Origin: Membranipora membranacea
Lineage: Eukaryota; Bryozoa; Gymnolaemata; Cheilostomatida; Membraniporidae
Direction: 5' to 3'
Length of the DNA stretch: 64,000 bases
NCBI GenBank assembly: GCA_914767715.1
Contig: OU612071.1
Span: 11,205,493 to 11,269,492 of the forward strand
Below, piece after piece: positions 51,501-63,500 of the stretch. The position numbers were made by a program, and so were the translations under genes. Each line of letters starts with the position of its first letter. Within the stretch, counting starts at the first letter, position 1. A model generated the notes under the pieces. That model had not been told where the DNA came from and did not search any database. It saw nothing but the letters and a program-made list of their open reading frames with translations.

Positions 51501-54500
51501 CGAGTAAGTAACAGCTTGGGGGAGTTTCAGTAGAAACACAACTGATCTGGGCCACTGGGACTACCTATTGCTCTCAGTAGGAGATTTTGTTTTACTAAAC
51601 AGGCAAACCTGCTATGTATTGTCACAGAGTCAGGTCCAGTCACACAGAGGATGGATATCCTCACTCTGTGTGACTGTCATGCTGTGCTGTGTCATTGTCA
51701 AGTAATGATAACGTAATCCCTGTTACTCTCTGCCGTCAGACTGAGTTCAGTGCTCTGACCACCTGGGAGATTAACCTGTATCAGCTTATTACACAACGTA
51801 AACACAGTCATGATCTGTATAGAATAGATGGCCTGGTTAGTTGACTCAAACAATTTACTCAATTATAGTCCCTGTCACGGTTTACAGATTTACTCAGACC
51901 TAGTCTCAGCATGATATGGTAATTCTGTTAATTGGTGTATGTGACTATAGGAGGATACTTCAGTAGTGGTTGGTGAAGAAGGGGGGATGAGCAACTTTGA
52001 TCTTGATACTGATAGCCTACTAGTAATATTTGTAAAACTGGGTTGGCTTCTCCTGAGTAACGCCTCGCCCTACTAAGGGATGTTTAACAGGCACATGATC
52101 ATCACTAGCTGTGGTCACTACCATAGGTGTTAATTTACTGGTTATCCACGCATAGTAAGGATATATCCCTACTATGTGTTATATATAGCTGACATAGTAA
52201 CAGATGGTTAATGTGCCATAAAAACCATCTGATAATATCTCTAGTGGAGTGAGATAATGGTGTCGATGCTCCTCTCATCCCCTCACAGATCACTCACACC
52301 TTATACAAGTCAAGGTTATCTACTTATATCAGTCCTTTTATTACTGCTGATGATGGCTGTGATGAGGCAGTATTTTTTCTACAAACGAAAAACTCAGCTA
52401 CAACTATTGCCCATTTTTGTCACAGCAAGTGGCTAGATATGGTTAGGACCTTTTCACACCACTGTAAAAGATGAGACCTAGTTGGTATATTAGAATTTTT
52501 GCAGGGTTTGCCAAACTCCTTGGTTCACTATTGCTTATTTCAGCCCATCAAACTTTGCAGAGTTTGATCCTCACAGAGGCTGTAACAATAAAGCCTGTCG
52601 TTCACCACCTTTGTGATGGTTATAAAAAAACTCATAACTCATCATATGTCTGTCCTAACAATAAGTCACGCCAAGTCTAACAATATATCATCACTAAGTT
52701 CTCTAACAGATTCAGAGTCTGTCAGACTAGGCACACTCACAACATATAAATCAACCGTGTCCAGGAACCTCGTGCACTTATAACAACCTGAATCAATCAC
52801 AATTCCGAAATTTCTTCTAAACAGTAGGGAGAATAGAATTCATTCTACTTGGTCCCAGGTCTTCTGTGTCAGTTGCTCTCTGGAACTGTTTGTTGTGCCG
52901 ATCCAAGAAGGTGCATTGCAAATTTAGGGACATGTTTTACATTTGACTCAATATACTGATCTACAAGGAAATCAGTGTTGCATAGTATAGATATCGATTG
53001 TTTATGTCTAGCAAATTATAATCAGTATCTAATAATTATATATTGTTACAACAGAACATTGTAATTGACTTTTACATTTTGGATTGATTTTAAGACACTC
53101 GTCTGAACATTTGAGTATTTGCTCACATGGCTACAGGTATCTTCTAAATGCTCTGATATAGTATTTATTACACCTTCTGTGACATGATAATATTAGCAAC
53201 AACATTAGTTGAATTATATTAGCACCAACCAGGAAATAAGCATTTCATGGTGCAAGTTGCTGTACATGTAGACAGCTTCAGCTTACTGTGTAATCAATAT
53301 ACAGACAGGAAAAGGGTCAACGACTGGACAAACAACTTATAACAATATCTGTTGTGTATATATATATATGGTGGTAAAGAATGGCAGAGGAGATGAGGGT
53401 CATCATGGCCGATACCTCTGCTGCCTTAGCTTGTCTTGACAAGCTTTGTTCGAACAAAACTTGTCAAGACAAGCTACTGCTGCCTTTCCATGTAATGCTT
53501 TATACAAGGTTGCAGTGGTCCAGTGATGAGACTAAATACATGAAAACTTAGCAATCTCAATAAAACCTAATCCTATGCTGTTATTGCTATACACAGCAGT
53601 CATCCCCATGTTATATATATATATATATGTAAAAGCGAGATGATGTGAGTGTGTTGATGATTTTGTAGGTGGTATAATGGATCCGTGTGACAGCTCACCC
53701 TGTATAAACTCGGGTTCATGCAGTACCGTATTCGCTGAGGGCACAGTGGATGGGCAGAGAACTGAGGATGATGTCTCTTTTACATGCGCATGTACAGAGA
53801 AATTCACAGGGGACTTATGTGACAGCCCCTTAGAACAGACAGGTGGTAAGCGATCAGGATCTTAGACTATGAACAAAAATTAATCTATAGATGACTATAG
53901 GCTTTTGAATTTGCAGGTTTATTGTTTTTGGGAAGCAAAAGTTTTACCTCAGCCATTTTGGGAATTAACACCAAGGTGGTCACTTAGACAGATGATGTTA
54001 GTTTGATTATATTACACATCCCGAACATATTACATACATACATGCATGCATGCATACACAACCACACACATACACACACACATACACACACACACACATA
54101 CATACTACAAATGCCAAGTTATTTCAACTTCCTACTACTATGCAATCAACTCCAACTTGTTGCAAGTTACTTTGCTTGCTACTTTGCGGTGGCATGTGAT
54201 TATATTTATATATGGATGTATTATCGTAATTTTCATCAGATATTGTTTTAAAGTTTTACATGCACACTTATTAAAATTCTAAATTTAATGTCCAACACAA
54301 CCACATCAACCATACTCTTTGATGTAATTACAGGAGGTGCTAATCCAAACTTGGCCGTGACGATAGCAGTACCTATTGTAGTCTGTATAGCCTTAGCTCT
54401 TATTATCGGTAAGTTTATCTTCTCTCCCCCACTTAATGAGTTAATCCCCCCCACACTGGGCAGATAGTATCTGTGATATCTCTCCAGGTCTATGCTTGTG

Positions 54501-55064
54501 TTGTTGTTGTAGTACTCAAAGTATTTGAAACTGACTAATAGCAAATCCCACCCAGTCAGACTGAGTAGATTCTGTATCATCATCGACCAATCAGGAGTTG
54601 TCTTTTCCATCCACCAATCAGCTAATGCAGTAACCATAGACTTAATATGTCTATGGCAGTAACAGATTATCACTTATGTGTTGTGCTGTACTCATTGATT
54701 ACACCTTGAGATGAATTACTATCGAGTCTGACCCCTCCTACTTGTTGCAGGGATAACCTTCAACACAATTTCAAAGGATGACTAACTTCACAAAGCGCAT
54801 CTTTCCCCTATTTGTTATGACCTCCTGTACAAGTCAGCCATGTTTTGAGTTGTTGTGTGAAGGTGGGAATGGAGTAACCTGTCCCAGTTACTCTAATATT
54901 GATCATGTATTTCTGATTTTGTAGGATTGGTAGTTTGCTTCTGTATAACTAAGAAAAAGAGAGCAACTCGCGGTCGTTACAGCCCAAGTCGTAACGAGAT
55001 CAACGGACCTAACCTACAGATGGCGGGTATGCTCAAACCACCGCCCGAGGAGAGGCTCATCTGA
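33375..55064 (+). CDS. Type I membrane protein with about 13 EGF-like modules
   Basis: Sixteen exons: 33375-33463, 37900-38008, 38748-38850, 41407-41552, 41856-41976, 42571-42716, 43452-43545, 43947-44072, 44323-44433, 44950-45084, 46034-46135, 46771-46887, 50942-51082, 53669-53842, 54334-54408, 54925-55064. Borders are GT-AG, phases consistent, and they sum to 642 codons plus TGA. Exon 1 gives a hydrophobic N-terminal segment ([14 protein letters not shown]), probably a signal sequence. Exons 2-14 carry one EGF-like module each with six-cysteine spacing. Calcium-binding headers are DNDEC, DIDEC (three times) and a DIKEC variant. At exons 13/14 the last EGF cysteine is rebuilt across the splice. 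A transmembrane helix spans exons 15-16 ([20 protein letters not shown], then LVVCFC), followed by KKKR and a tail of about 40 residues ending PPPEERLI. Such proteins act in adhesion or cell-surface recognition. No DSL, LNR or Notch intracellular motif, so it is not Notch or Delta. Ligand unknown. Exon 53669 may end at 53842 or 53845. Confidence 0.88.
33980..36021. repeat. 1021-bp perfect-looking tandem duplication in EGF intron 1
   Basis: The unit 33980-35000 is repeated at 35001-36021. Every stretch I compared was identical at an offset of 1021, including a 67-codon open frame and an internal hairpin. The duplication joins ...GTAATTATAT directly to GTCATGTCAGCG. The event is very recent, or an assembly artefact. 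Confidence 0.9.
34318..34380. repeat. Hairpin inside the duplicated unit (also 35339-35401)
   Basis: TACAGCTATATTTGAGAGAG, then AGTAGATAATA, is complementary to TATTATCTACTGTCTCAAATATAGCTGTA, with a very short loop. Arms are about 30 bp with a small mismatch. Present in both tandem copies. Confidence 0.7.
36010..36148 (+). repeat. Dispersed repeat, copy with 39596-39836
   Basis: Shared blocks are ATATAAATAGCA, GTCCCAAAT-AGCTGA, AGCATTTTT-AGGC-ACTCTATTGA and GAGCGTCC-TGCCTCC. The similarity extends upstream into the tandem unit (about 35880-36010). It marks a dispersed element of about 250 bp, inserted twice in EGF-gene introns. Confidence 0.6.
36826..36907. repeat. Imperfect hairpin
   Basis: CCATGAGCCCTTGGGACTTG, then CATGCCT, is the imperfect complement of AGGCATGCAAGTCGCAGGGGCCCATGG, with a spacer of about 30 bases. 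EGF-gene intron 1. Confidence 0.6.
37360..37494. mobile_element. Hairpin MITE, second copy of the 16986-17118 family
   Basis: Same CACAGGCCTTCTGTAGTTGG terminus and its complement at the right end. The stem continues through CAAGTGGT and CCACTTGGGCACTC. Flanked by CCATGAA on both sides, a likely target duplication. The interior differs from the first copy, so the arms, not the loop, define the family. Confidence 0.7.
38936..39088. repeat. Perfect 69-bp inverted repeat in EGF intron 3
   Basis: 38936-39004 and 39020-39088 are exact reverse complements, separated by 15 bases. The loop sequence plus the start of the right arm is also complementary to 38912-38934. That makes this a permuted inverted duplication rather than a simple MITE. 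Confidence 0.9.
39238..39266. repeat. (TA)n microsatellite
   Basis: About 14 TA units in an EGF-gene intron. A similar run lies at 42505-42531. Confidence 0.85.
39596..39836 (+). repeat. Dispersed repeat, copy of the 35880-36148 element
   Basis: See 36010-36148. This copy is more diverged and includes the upstream part (GGGCCGTAGTTTAG against GGGCCATAGATTAG), which gives the element's length as about 240 bp. Confidence 0.6.
42804..43183. mobile_element. MITE of about 380 bp in an EGF-gene intron
   Basis: CTGCGTTTACATTAGGCCGT at the left end is repeated inverted at the right end (GACGGCCTAATGTAAACGCAG). The interior has repeated AGTCT-rich blocks. No coding capacity. No clear target duplication at the ends. 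Confidence 0.75.
46866..46944 (+). repeat. Duplicated exon end and splice donor
   Basis: The last 22 bases of exon 46771-46887 plus its donor (ACACATGTCTATGTGCTGAT, then GGTGAGTA) are repeated 44 bases downstream with a GC instead of GT donor (GGCGAGTA). Use of the second site would add 44 bases and shift the frame, so it is probably silent. Confidence 0.75.
46888..50941. other. Long EGF-gene intron
   Basis: About 4 kb. I found no further EGF-type exon with matching phase, only runs of C near 47141 and 47627 and AT-rich unique sequence. Confidence 0.5.
51128..51230. mobile_element. Small inverted-repeat element after an EGF exon
   Basis: AAACTGTGTAGGGATAG is repeated inverted at 51214-51230. 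Inside it a second arm pair (CAACCACTTT / AAAGTGGTTG) continues the stem. It begins 45 bases past the exon ending at 51082. Confidence 0.6.
53427..53476. repeat. 50-bp near-perfect palindrome
   Basis: TAGCTTGTCTTGACAAGCTT, then TGTTCG, meets its complement directly, with one mismatch. It shares the TGTCTTGACAAG core with 2265-2292 and with a looser inverted repeat near 63555-63650. Confidence 0.7.
54040..54106. repeat. CA/CATA microsatellite
   Basis: CATG and CATA units followed by CACACA-rich sequence, in the intron before the transmembrane exon. Confidence 0.85.
54751..54785 (+). other. Possible alternative last exon of the EGF gene
   Basis: The acceptor CTTGTTGCAG is followed by a phase-1 frame of 12 codons ending TAA ([11 protein letters not shown]). 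Spliced to 54408, it would give a transmembrane protein with almost no cytoplasmic tail. No other support. Confidence 0.2.
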
Positions 55065-58000
55065 GAAAGTCAGAAACTTAGGTTATACAATTCTACTGTA
55101 AATACTGTAGATTTTCAATGCAGTTCAATCATTTACTAATGTGATGGATGTTGTGGAGGCCAATGGTGAAGGTTGTATATCCTCAGTGTAATGGAGTCGT
55201 ATGATGGGTTCACAGCAAAACATACTGAGAATGTGAGTTTATTGTTTAGTCAGTCGAATTTGATAACTAATCTGAGCAATCATTCTACACAATCTTAACT
55301 CTCACAACTTACTTTTGAGTGTGCTGCTAATGCTTGTCTATGCCAAAGATTACAATAATGTTGACACTAGCCAAGCTGGTGGTCAACCGGTGCAGAACTA
55401 CACTACTGCTGTGTTACTCCCATCAGGGGTTGCTCCTTCACCTACTGGCATATATGAATGAGAATTAGGTTCAGGAGTGTTGTAATGATTAAAGACGAAA
55501 GACAAGCTCATTCTTTTTGGTAATTGTATTACCAATTAAACATATCGAAAAATAAGAGATGGTATAACAATTATACTATCTCTGTACTACATGATGAGGT
55601 TGTGAATTCAGAATTTGTAGACATGATAGTTTTTTTCATCAGAAATTTTCCAAGTCTTCTTATGTTATTATAACTACACACCTCGTGTGATGCCATGTCT
55701 TTTTGAGGCAATTTTTGTATCATGTTTCATACTATATATTATGGCCTACTTGATATGTTTGCTGTTTTTCATACACAATGTGTAGTTTATCTGATTATGG
55801 GATGCTTCTCAATTTTTCTAATGTTATAATTCAGTAACCTTTTCTCATATTTAACCCTTCAGTAACTTTGTGGCACATTTTTCTGCAGTGTCTAACTTTG
55901 ATAGATCGTGTCATCTACGAGTTTGGTGTCATTCTACTTATGAGATTTGCAATTTGGGAGTTTACCCTCCTCCCATCGTGGGAGCACAACTTCATATTTT
56001 ATATCATATTTTTACACAGTAGCAGAAGATTTTTGATGAGATGATTTTGTCTATTCTATAACTATGCTCACACATCACTGAACATATCAATTCACCCTCA
56101 CTATGCAGCACACAGTGTTATAGAAAATCATCGGATCGTCCAACAAACTTAGCTAAAATTCTAATAACTTATAATATGCGCTTGTTATGTTAATCATTCA
56201 GGGTCTAGAAATGCGATTTTGCTTCATATCTTACTTACTATTTATATACAATAAAATCATGAGTACAAGCACACAGCATCCCATCTCTTACACTCAAATA
56301 CAACCAGCAAAAATAAATATGAAATAGGATAATAGAGTTTAAATACAATATTAACGAAATCTATCATATATTTTAAGTTGTTTTTAGTTGCTAGGAATGC
56401 TGCGTTTACTACAGAACAGTGTAGTGTCTCTTTGCATCTGATTAATAATCAGCTAAATTTTTTTTTGTCTTTTGGGAATGTAATTGATTTTCCTTCATCA
56501 ATATTTTCAGAGAATATTGTGTACTAATTAATTCTGATTGAGTCACTCTAAGATTGTCATATTTGCTGTGCAGAGAGATATTTTCTATTTTGACTGCAAT
56601 GAACCCGTCCACTAGGGATATAGAGCTTATTTCTTATGCACTTATTTGAATAATGCACTCCCTCATACAAAGCTGACCAATAATATTATAATATATTGTG
56701 CTTGTTGACCAGCTCTGATCTCTATATTATATTGACACAGCGTAGTCCCAGGTATGGGACACTTTGTGTATTCTAACAGGGAGTAACAGGGGACTTGGTT
56801 CTAATGACCGTCTAAGGTCGATCGCAGAGATACAAACGTGTTTAACATTTTTGCTTCAAAACTCCTCCTGCATACTTTATGGGTCTTTATCTGGCTTAGC
56901 CTAGTAATTCGATTTGTTTCTCATGTTTTTCTTACTGATGTATGCTTCTCCGTTGTGTAATATGTGTCCTTTGGGGAAACAAACACTTGGGATTGTTTCT
57001 CCATGAGATTGATGTGTACAAGTAGTGTATCCCTCCCACCAATATATGAGTATTATTTGAGGAGAGTAAGGAAGTTATGATATCATGTCCTGAAGCTCAG
57101 CCTCCACTCTTGATATGTTTGACAACCTCGTCCTCATGTCATATCAAGACCAAAATTATGATATCATGATTTCTTTATTATGCCCAATTTCTATTCAAAC
57201 CTGATAACTTGATTGATACCATTTCTTGGTAATGTTGCACTGCCTCTACCGCTCGAGGAGACCTGTTTGACAACAACCTGCCTTCTAGAGATGCACAAGT
57301 ACATTACCAGGTCATTGATCTTCAGATGACTTTATAATGATGTCTCTCATGAATTGTAGATCAAAGCTGAGTCTATAGAGTAAACAAACACTGCGTTATA
57401 AACTGAACCATCGGGACATACTAATGTGATTCTGATGGAAGTCGATCAGTAGACTAAAAAATGAACAGTCTGATGTCCCCGCAGGTCAAATAACGAACGC
57501 TATGTTTTATTTTTTAAGATAAAAGCAAGGAATCTGGGCTTCGCCTGTGTTAGTTAGCATGAGACTGTTTGTTCGTGCTCTGAATGGCAAATTTGCTAAT
57601 TTCTAATTTGGTGTCTTGGGCCGCTAGGAGTGATGGTGTAGTTGGCGTATACTATGTTAATGTTGTAGGTACTTGTGTCAAATCGTGCTGTTGCCTGTAG
57701 ACTTTATTTACAGTTTTACATGAGAGTCATCGTTCAAGCAATGAATGCAGCAATTTTCCTTCAAGCGCAATCATATAGAGATATCCGGTTGAGCATAGTA
57801 GTTAGGACAGGAAACTGAATGCGCACTTAGTGTGTTATGCATAGTCTCAAAAGACATCTATGACTGTCCCTGTGAAAGTTTTGGACAGCGTAGTTCTCCC
57901 AAGCTGACCTAACAGAATTACGGTAGTAGGGCTTATCGTCTCTGATGAGCTTTAATTACAGCCCCAAAGATTCCCTGCACTGATCCCTTGCCAATGCTGA

Positions 58001-59973
58001 TTCCCAGCGCAGATTTTAACTCAAGGAATGCAGCGTACCGAGACACTTTGGAATGTGAGGATGCAAACGTCTGCTATAGTAAACTGGGCTGTTAGGTTAG
58101 GTATGGTATGTCATGTAAACTGTGTCTGCACTACCAAAGTTAGACAATTCTAATTAGTGTTATTCAGCTGTCACAGCCCATTTTATTTATCATTGGGTTA
58201 TCACCAAAATTGATCATAAAATTAGCTTCATTCAAAAGTGCAATATGATACAAGATCCCATATAATATTGTAGAAGTTAGTAGATGCATAAACAGGAGCG
58301 CTGTGATATCGTCGTTGGTAAAATTATACGCAATGTACTGTCAAAATAAGCCGATTGTTGTTGCATGTTTCTCTGTTATATTTGTGTTCAGTGTGTGTTT
58401 CTCTGTTTGAATTCGATGAATGCAATGCAATCTCTCCTGAAGTGAGTCATGGCTAACAGTTACAGCTGTGTGCACATGCTGTCAGTACTACTTGGGGTTT
58501 TGAAAGTTTTCTGATGAGATTTGCGCTTAATCTGGTCATCCACTCTGTCACACGATATGAAACACACATCTCTAGACAAATCCTCTACATCTCATTACAA
58601 TCATCTTATCCAATCAATAAGTAATTATTTTTTAAAAGAGAAAGGGATATCTCAGCCATTACAGTCCTTCATTCTTCGCTCTACTCTTGACATTCATTTC
58701 AGCCTACTCTGAGAGGCCTGTCACTTGTGTATAATATTTGATCTCTACACCCCCCCCCTCCCCCGCTCTCTTTGAGAATATAGGCGTTCTGCACTTTACA
58801 ATGTAAAATTATTTGCTAAATTTCATTTGGAAGTTGTGATTCTATGAAGCGTTGGCACCAAAGTTTTTGATTAGCATTTCTAGGTACAAAGAGGTGACTA
58901 ATTACCTCTTACACACCTCTGCTGTCATGGTTGTCATGGTAACGTGAAGCTATTATTGTTTTCCTGTATCTCTTGACAATCGCTCAGTTAATCATTGGAA
59001 TTTGTTGTAATGGATTCAAAATCACTTCCTCAAAACTAGATGTCAAGAGACGATCCCTCAAAACTTGTAGCCCCAATCTGAAAATTAGATTTAGGTCAGA
59101 ATATACTAGAATTTTGAATACCCGCTACCATAGATATAAAAAGGGAGTAAGATTAATGTGACACTGGGGGTGGCACAATGATGATGCGGGTGGGGACATA
59201 ATACAAAGTTACTGAAGCGCAATGTCCTATCTATACTGAAATCATATAGCCGATACTCAAATTTTAACCAGCTCTTGTTTCATCACTAACTCATGTTAGT
59301 AACTAGTTTGGCCTCCCTAAATCATGCCCCTCCCCTCTGACTGCTCCCAGTGTGGGGAGGATTAGCTGCATTCTGAGAAAATATTCCATCAAAAGGTTTA
59401 TGATTTTCAATTTTGTGTAAGGATGAAAATGGGAAGGTTGACAAAGCTTTTTTATGACATCATTGTGAGTGTGTTGTTTAGTGTTTACAAATCACCATAG
59501 TTACGGAGGCTATTCCTCAGGAATCTCCGGATTAGGGAGGAATTTGAAACAAAGGGAGAAAACCAGATAATCAAAGATTTGAATTTTTTGTGTGTGGTTT
59601 TCATGGTTGTGCCCACCTGTCTGTCTGCCTACCTACCTAACCCTTTCCTTGCATACTGGATCAAAATGATATGAGCTTTTTGACCGAATCTAGTTTATTA
59701 AGATCTAAATAATGACCAACAGTGTATTGGATGACACCCAGAGGTTTGATGCTTGGTAGCCGCAGGTATCCAGGTTACGCCACTTGTAAATGATTTAATT
59801 CATGATGATGAGTCAACTTGGTGTTGTGAAGGGGTAATACTACGCCCCATTACACCACTGACATATAGTTATGTCACCCCCCTTTCATTATCAAACCAAA
59901 ATCTTCGAAGCGGCCAATCACAAAGCACCTGGTGCAAGCTATCTTAAACAGAGCATTATCACCAGCACTCATG
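55065..59973. other. EGF-gene 3' UTR and intergenic region
   Basis: No coding exon was found. AATAAA near 56250 is one candidate end of the EGF-gene transcript. A run of C lies near 58751. Several short open frames have no family resemblance or splice support. Confidence 0.5.
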
Positions 59974-59982
59974 TATATAAAA
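59974..59982 (+). promoter_or_regulatory. TATA box of the EF-hand gene
   Basis: TATATAAAA about 30 bases upstream of a plausible start near 60004. It is followed by a short leader ending in a strong donor (GTAAGT at 60078). Confidence 0.5.
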
Positions 59983-60003
59983 GCTCTGAGTATTAATGAG
60001 TGA

Positions 60004-60077
60004 ACATCATTCTGTGCTACCACATTGATCAGTACTGTACCAGGATTACTTTTGCTAGACAAACACTCAATTCTAAC
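60004..60077 (+). other. Noncoding first exon of the EF-hand gene (5' UTR)
   Basis: It runs from the inferred start to the donor GTAAGTATG at 60078. The partner acceptor TATGTTGTAG ends at 60421, one base before AATGG. The start base is inferred from the TATA box. Confidence 0.45.
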
Positions 60078-60422
60078 GTAAGTATGCCTAGTGTTGTGTT
60101 CGTAAATATAAAACTTTTGGTTTTGAATCTCAGCTCTATGTGCACGGTATACGTTTTTGCCATAACCCGGACATGTATTCTCACAGCCATTTATATCACC
60201 CAATCTTGTGCAGGTCAATTAACCTAAAAAACCACCAAACACAGGGTCGACAACCAAAAATTGACTTCATAAAAACTACTCTCCATCTAGTTTTTGATCT
60301 TGGATTTTGGATTTCGGTGACAATAGGGTCCCCAGAAGACATATATGTATTGTCAATGTGACATCTGTGATATGATATATGTGATATGTGACATATGTAT
60401 TTATATATATATATGTTGTAGA

Positions 60423-60545
60423 ATGGCTGACAAGTATGAACAATGGTTTAAGGCTGTCGATACTGACGGATCTGGTACTCTGGCTTACAGTGAGCTCAAC
60501 GATTTCCTCACCACACAGAGAGGCTATACCGACAAACAAGTGGAG
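60423..60545 (+). CDS. EF-hand protein, first coding exon (gene incomplete)
   Basis: The first 41 codons start MADKYEQWFKAVDTDGSGTL. A canonical 12-residue EF-hand loop runs from Asp13 to Glu24 (D13-x-D15-x-S17-x-T19 ... E24), so this helix-loop-helix should bind calcium. The exon is preceded by an acceptor (TTGTAG) and ends phase 0 at GAG before GTCAGT. The opening helix and loop at the very N-terminus resemble small two- or four-EF-hand sensors. The next exon, after GYTDKQVE, was not identified within the window and the gene probably continues past 64000. Exact subfamily not assignable. Confidence 0.75.
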
Positions 60546-63500
60546 GTCAGTGTTAAGTTATGTTATGAGTGGATAAGTTCACATTAGGCTACGCCGGGCG
60601 GCCTCTCCTCTGTGATGTCAGTGCAATGCTGGATCAAGTTTAATTCAATTGCCTGTATTCCAGTTGCTCCCCTCCACTGGACACGCGGTGTGACCAGTGG
60701 ATTGAATACGAATGCAGGCAAATGGACCAGACTTGGTCTAGTGTGATGCTTCCTGAGATATAAAGGGGGAATGAGGAAAAATACTTGTGAGAAAAACAAA
60801 AACCGGTAAAACTACCAACTTCCCTTCATCCGTTTGTTTTCTCATTGACTGTAAGTAGAGGCATCAAAACCTAATACCGTTGATATTATTATGCACCCTG
60901 GAAGTAATAACCACAGAATTATGAGCAATTTTTTACTCACAATCACGATCAAATGAGTTCTAAATTGGCTGCTCCACCCACCAGCTTAGTCAACAACTAC
61001 ATGATAGGGGGAGTTCAACTCCTAAACTGAATCATTGAATCAACATGGATATAATTAGCAGACTTTGAATGAGCTAATGTTTGCATTGGCGGAATTCCGC
61101 TATGCCCACACAGACAATGCACTTTTTTTGCAATTTTTTACACCCGAGCTGGTCTCAAATTCTCTTCATGCATTCTTCATGGCTGCCAAAACTAGAAGCG
61201 CTAGTTCAGCAAGTTCTCTTTGAGAGTCATTCAAAACAACATGTGAATTTGATATGCATTTTGCGATGGCAGCGTAAGCAATTATCTGTGTCTAGTGCAC
61301 TTGATAGAGATGGATTCATACAAACATATCCAGTGCATAACCTACTTTACAAACTTTACAGTTATCCCACACAGCATTATCTGAAATAACAAGTACCGTG
61401 ACAAAACAATCGATCAGTACTGATCTATAATAAGGGTTCTCATAAGTGTATAGACCTGATCTTCAATCTAATGAGGCAATTATATGTCATGGAGACGTAA
61501 CATATAGTCTGAGATATGTACAGTGTAGTCTGAGATATGTGCCGCAGACATAAGCTAGTTACTGCCAGGCTAATGACCCATGATTCAAAACTGTATCACA
61601 ACAAGATCACAAGCTCTCTAATGATCATGTGCGGGTTTGGTTGGGCTGTACAGGCCGAAAGTGGGGCGGAGTGAGCAATTTAACTTGCTAGTTATATACA
61701 TAGATGACAAGAGTATCCCAAAAACATTGTAGATTCCGCTGTCTGCATGTAAAAACTTTATTAGATAGACACTTGTTTGCGTGTTCCTTTCTTATTATAG
61801 GATGGCAGTTGCAATGAAAATTTAGCATGGAATTGGTTTTATCTCGCAGAAGATATTGTTGTTACATGTATGCACTAACCAATGAATAGATTAGTCATAG
61901 AGGTGCTTTATAAAATGTGTCACTTGAAGCCCTGAATAAAATGTTTGACTAGTAAAATGTTTACGAGCATCAGTTGGCTCAGCTAATGGCCGTAGAGTTC
62001 TCTACTGAAAGAAAATCTGGAGCAGAACAAAACGAGTTAGATTGTCTCTATGAAAATAACACAGCTCATCCAAGCCTGACATGGCCATACATTTGTCATC
62101 CTCTCATACAGTACAGGACCTAGCCTTGAGCTGTACCGGTGTCTTGCTATTGAGATGCTCATCTGTGAAGCTTGCTCAGTGGGTGTATCAAGGCTAAACA
62201 ATCAACTGCTAAAGAATTTCCAAACAGGCATTGAATTCCAATTATTATGACCCGGCTTTGACACAATGTAATTACCGGCTGCGCAGCTGCTGTTATTATG
62301 CACTTTTTATGTGACAACACGACGACGACAAGAAGACACGACAGCGGCCTGATTGTAATAAGAATATCAGAGAGCGAGTCATACAAACGCCTGGTGTGAA
62401 ATCAGAGACTATAGATATATCTATAGTCTCTGGTGAAATTGCAGCCTCAGGGATCGTGAGTTTTTTTTTTATTCCCTACAAAAAACAGCCGAAGGTCAAA
62501 TATCTCATCAAGAGTGTTGTCAAAACACATTCGGCTGCAAGCTTTGATAACTCAGGTGATATCGCAGTCAGATATGCGCTTGTTCTCACAAAGTTCTAGT
62601 TTGGCTCCGAAGACTGATTATGTGAAATATAGGAAGGCAGCTGTTGCCAACGAACAAAGTACATTCATTAATGATAGAAATATAGCTGTGAGATTGCCAT
62701 GATAAGATACCAAAAATAACCGGCATCATTTTGTTCAATCTGAAATACAAGGTCGGCAGCAAAATTATACTACCATCATATAAGCTCTCGGTGAACCACA
62801 AATATTCCGTGTTGTCTGTGAGTTTAACCCAAACCAAACCCACTCATCATGTTCATGAAGTGTAAAAAACAAGATTCCACTCAATGACTATGTAGGTGGA
62901 AATGTGATATTTTGGTTTGAACTTGCGACCTCTCAATGCTAGACTAGTTTTCAATGCTAAATGGAAAAAGCAAATTCCTACAATCAACATAGCATTGTTT
63001 GTGATCATGTGGGCTTGCAATGCCTATATCCACAAAACCGGTTTTTTATCAATAGGACAATTTTTTATCGCCTGTTTCAATCATTGGATGACTTCCGAAG
63101 CTGTATCCAATCAGATTTTATCATACAAACAAGTTACACTGCAGATTTTTCCTGGGTTAAATGGTGTATGATATGATGTATAGATGCCTTTACAATAACC
63201 CAACAACTTCTATGAAAAGAGTGTGGAAAAACAAGCAGAGATGGCATAGCCTCTTAGATAAATATTACAAAAGGATGTATAAAAATGCTGAGGGCAAAAA
63301 ACGCAACGCAAGATGAACATCCAGATAATAATGCATACAAGTAACATTCCTTCTTATTAATAGATCAAAATCGAACAAAATTCACATAGTGTAGATAGAT
63401 AGAGCTTTCATACAGATACAGCTGATATATTAGATCTAGTTAGCCACTCCTTATCTGGTTACAGCGCCAGTGCTGAGCCAGGCATGGGGAGGCAGTACCT

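Noticed and set aside
61081-61389. Frame with an ALDRDGFI stretch resembling an EF-hand loop
   Set aside because: Position 1 of the loop is Ala rather than Asp, and the phase does not fit splicing from 60545.
61801-61878. Possible last exon of the EF-hand gene after CTTATTATAG, with AATAAA downstream
   Set aside because: Phase 0 fits, but the short peptide has no EF-hand or helix pattern; splice site alone is not enough.
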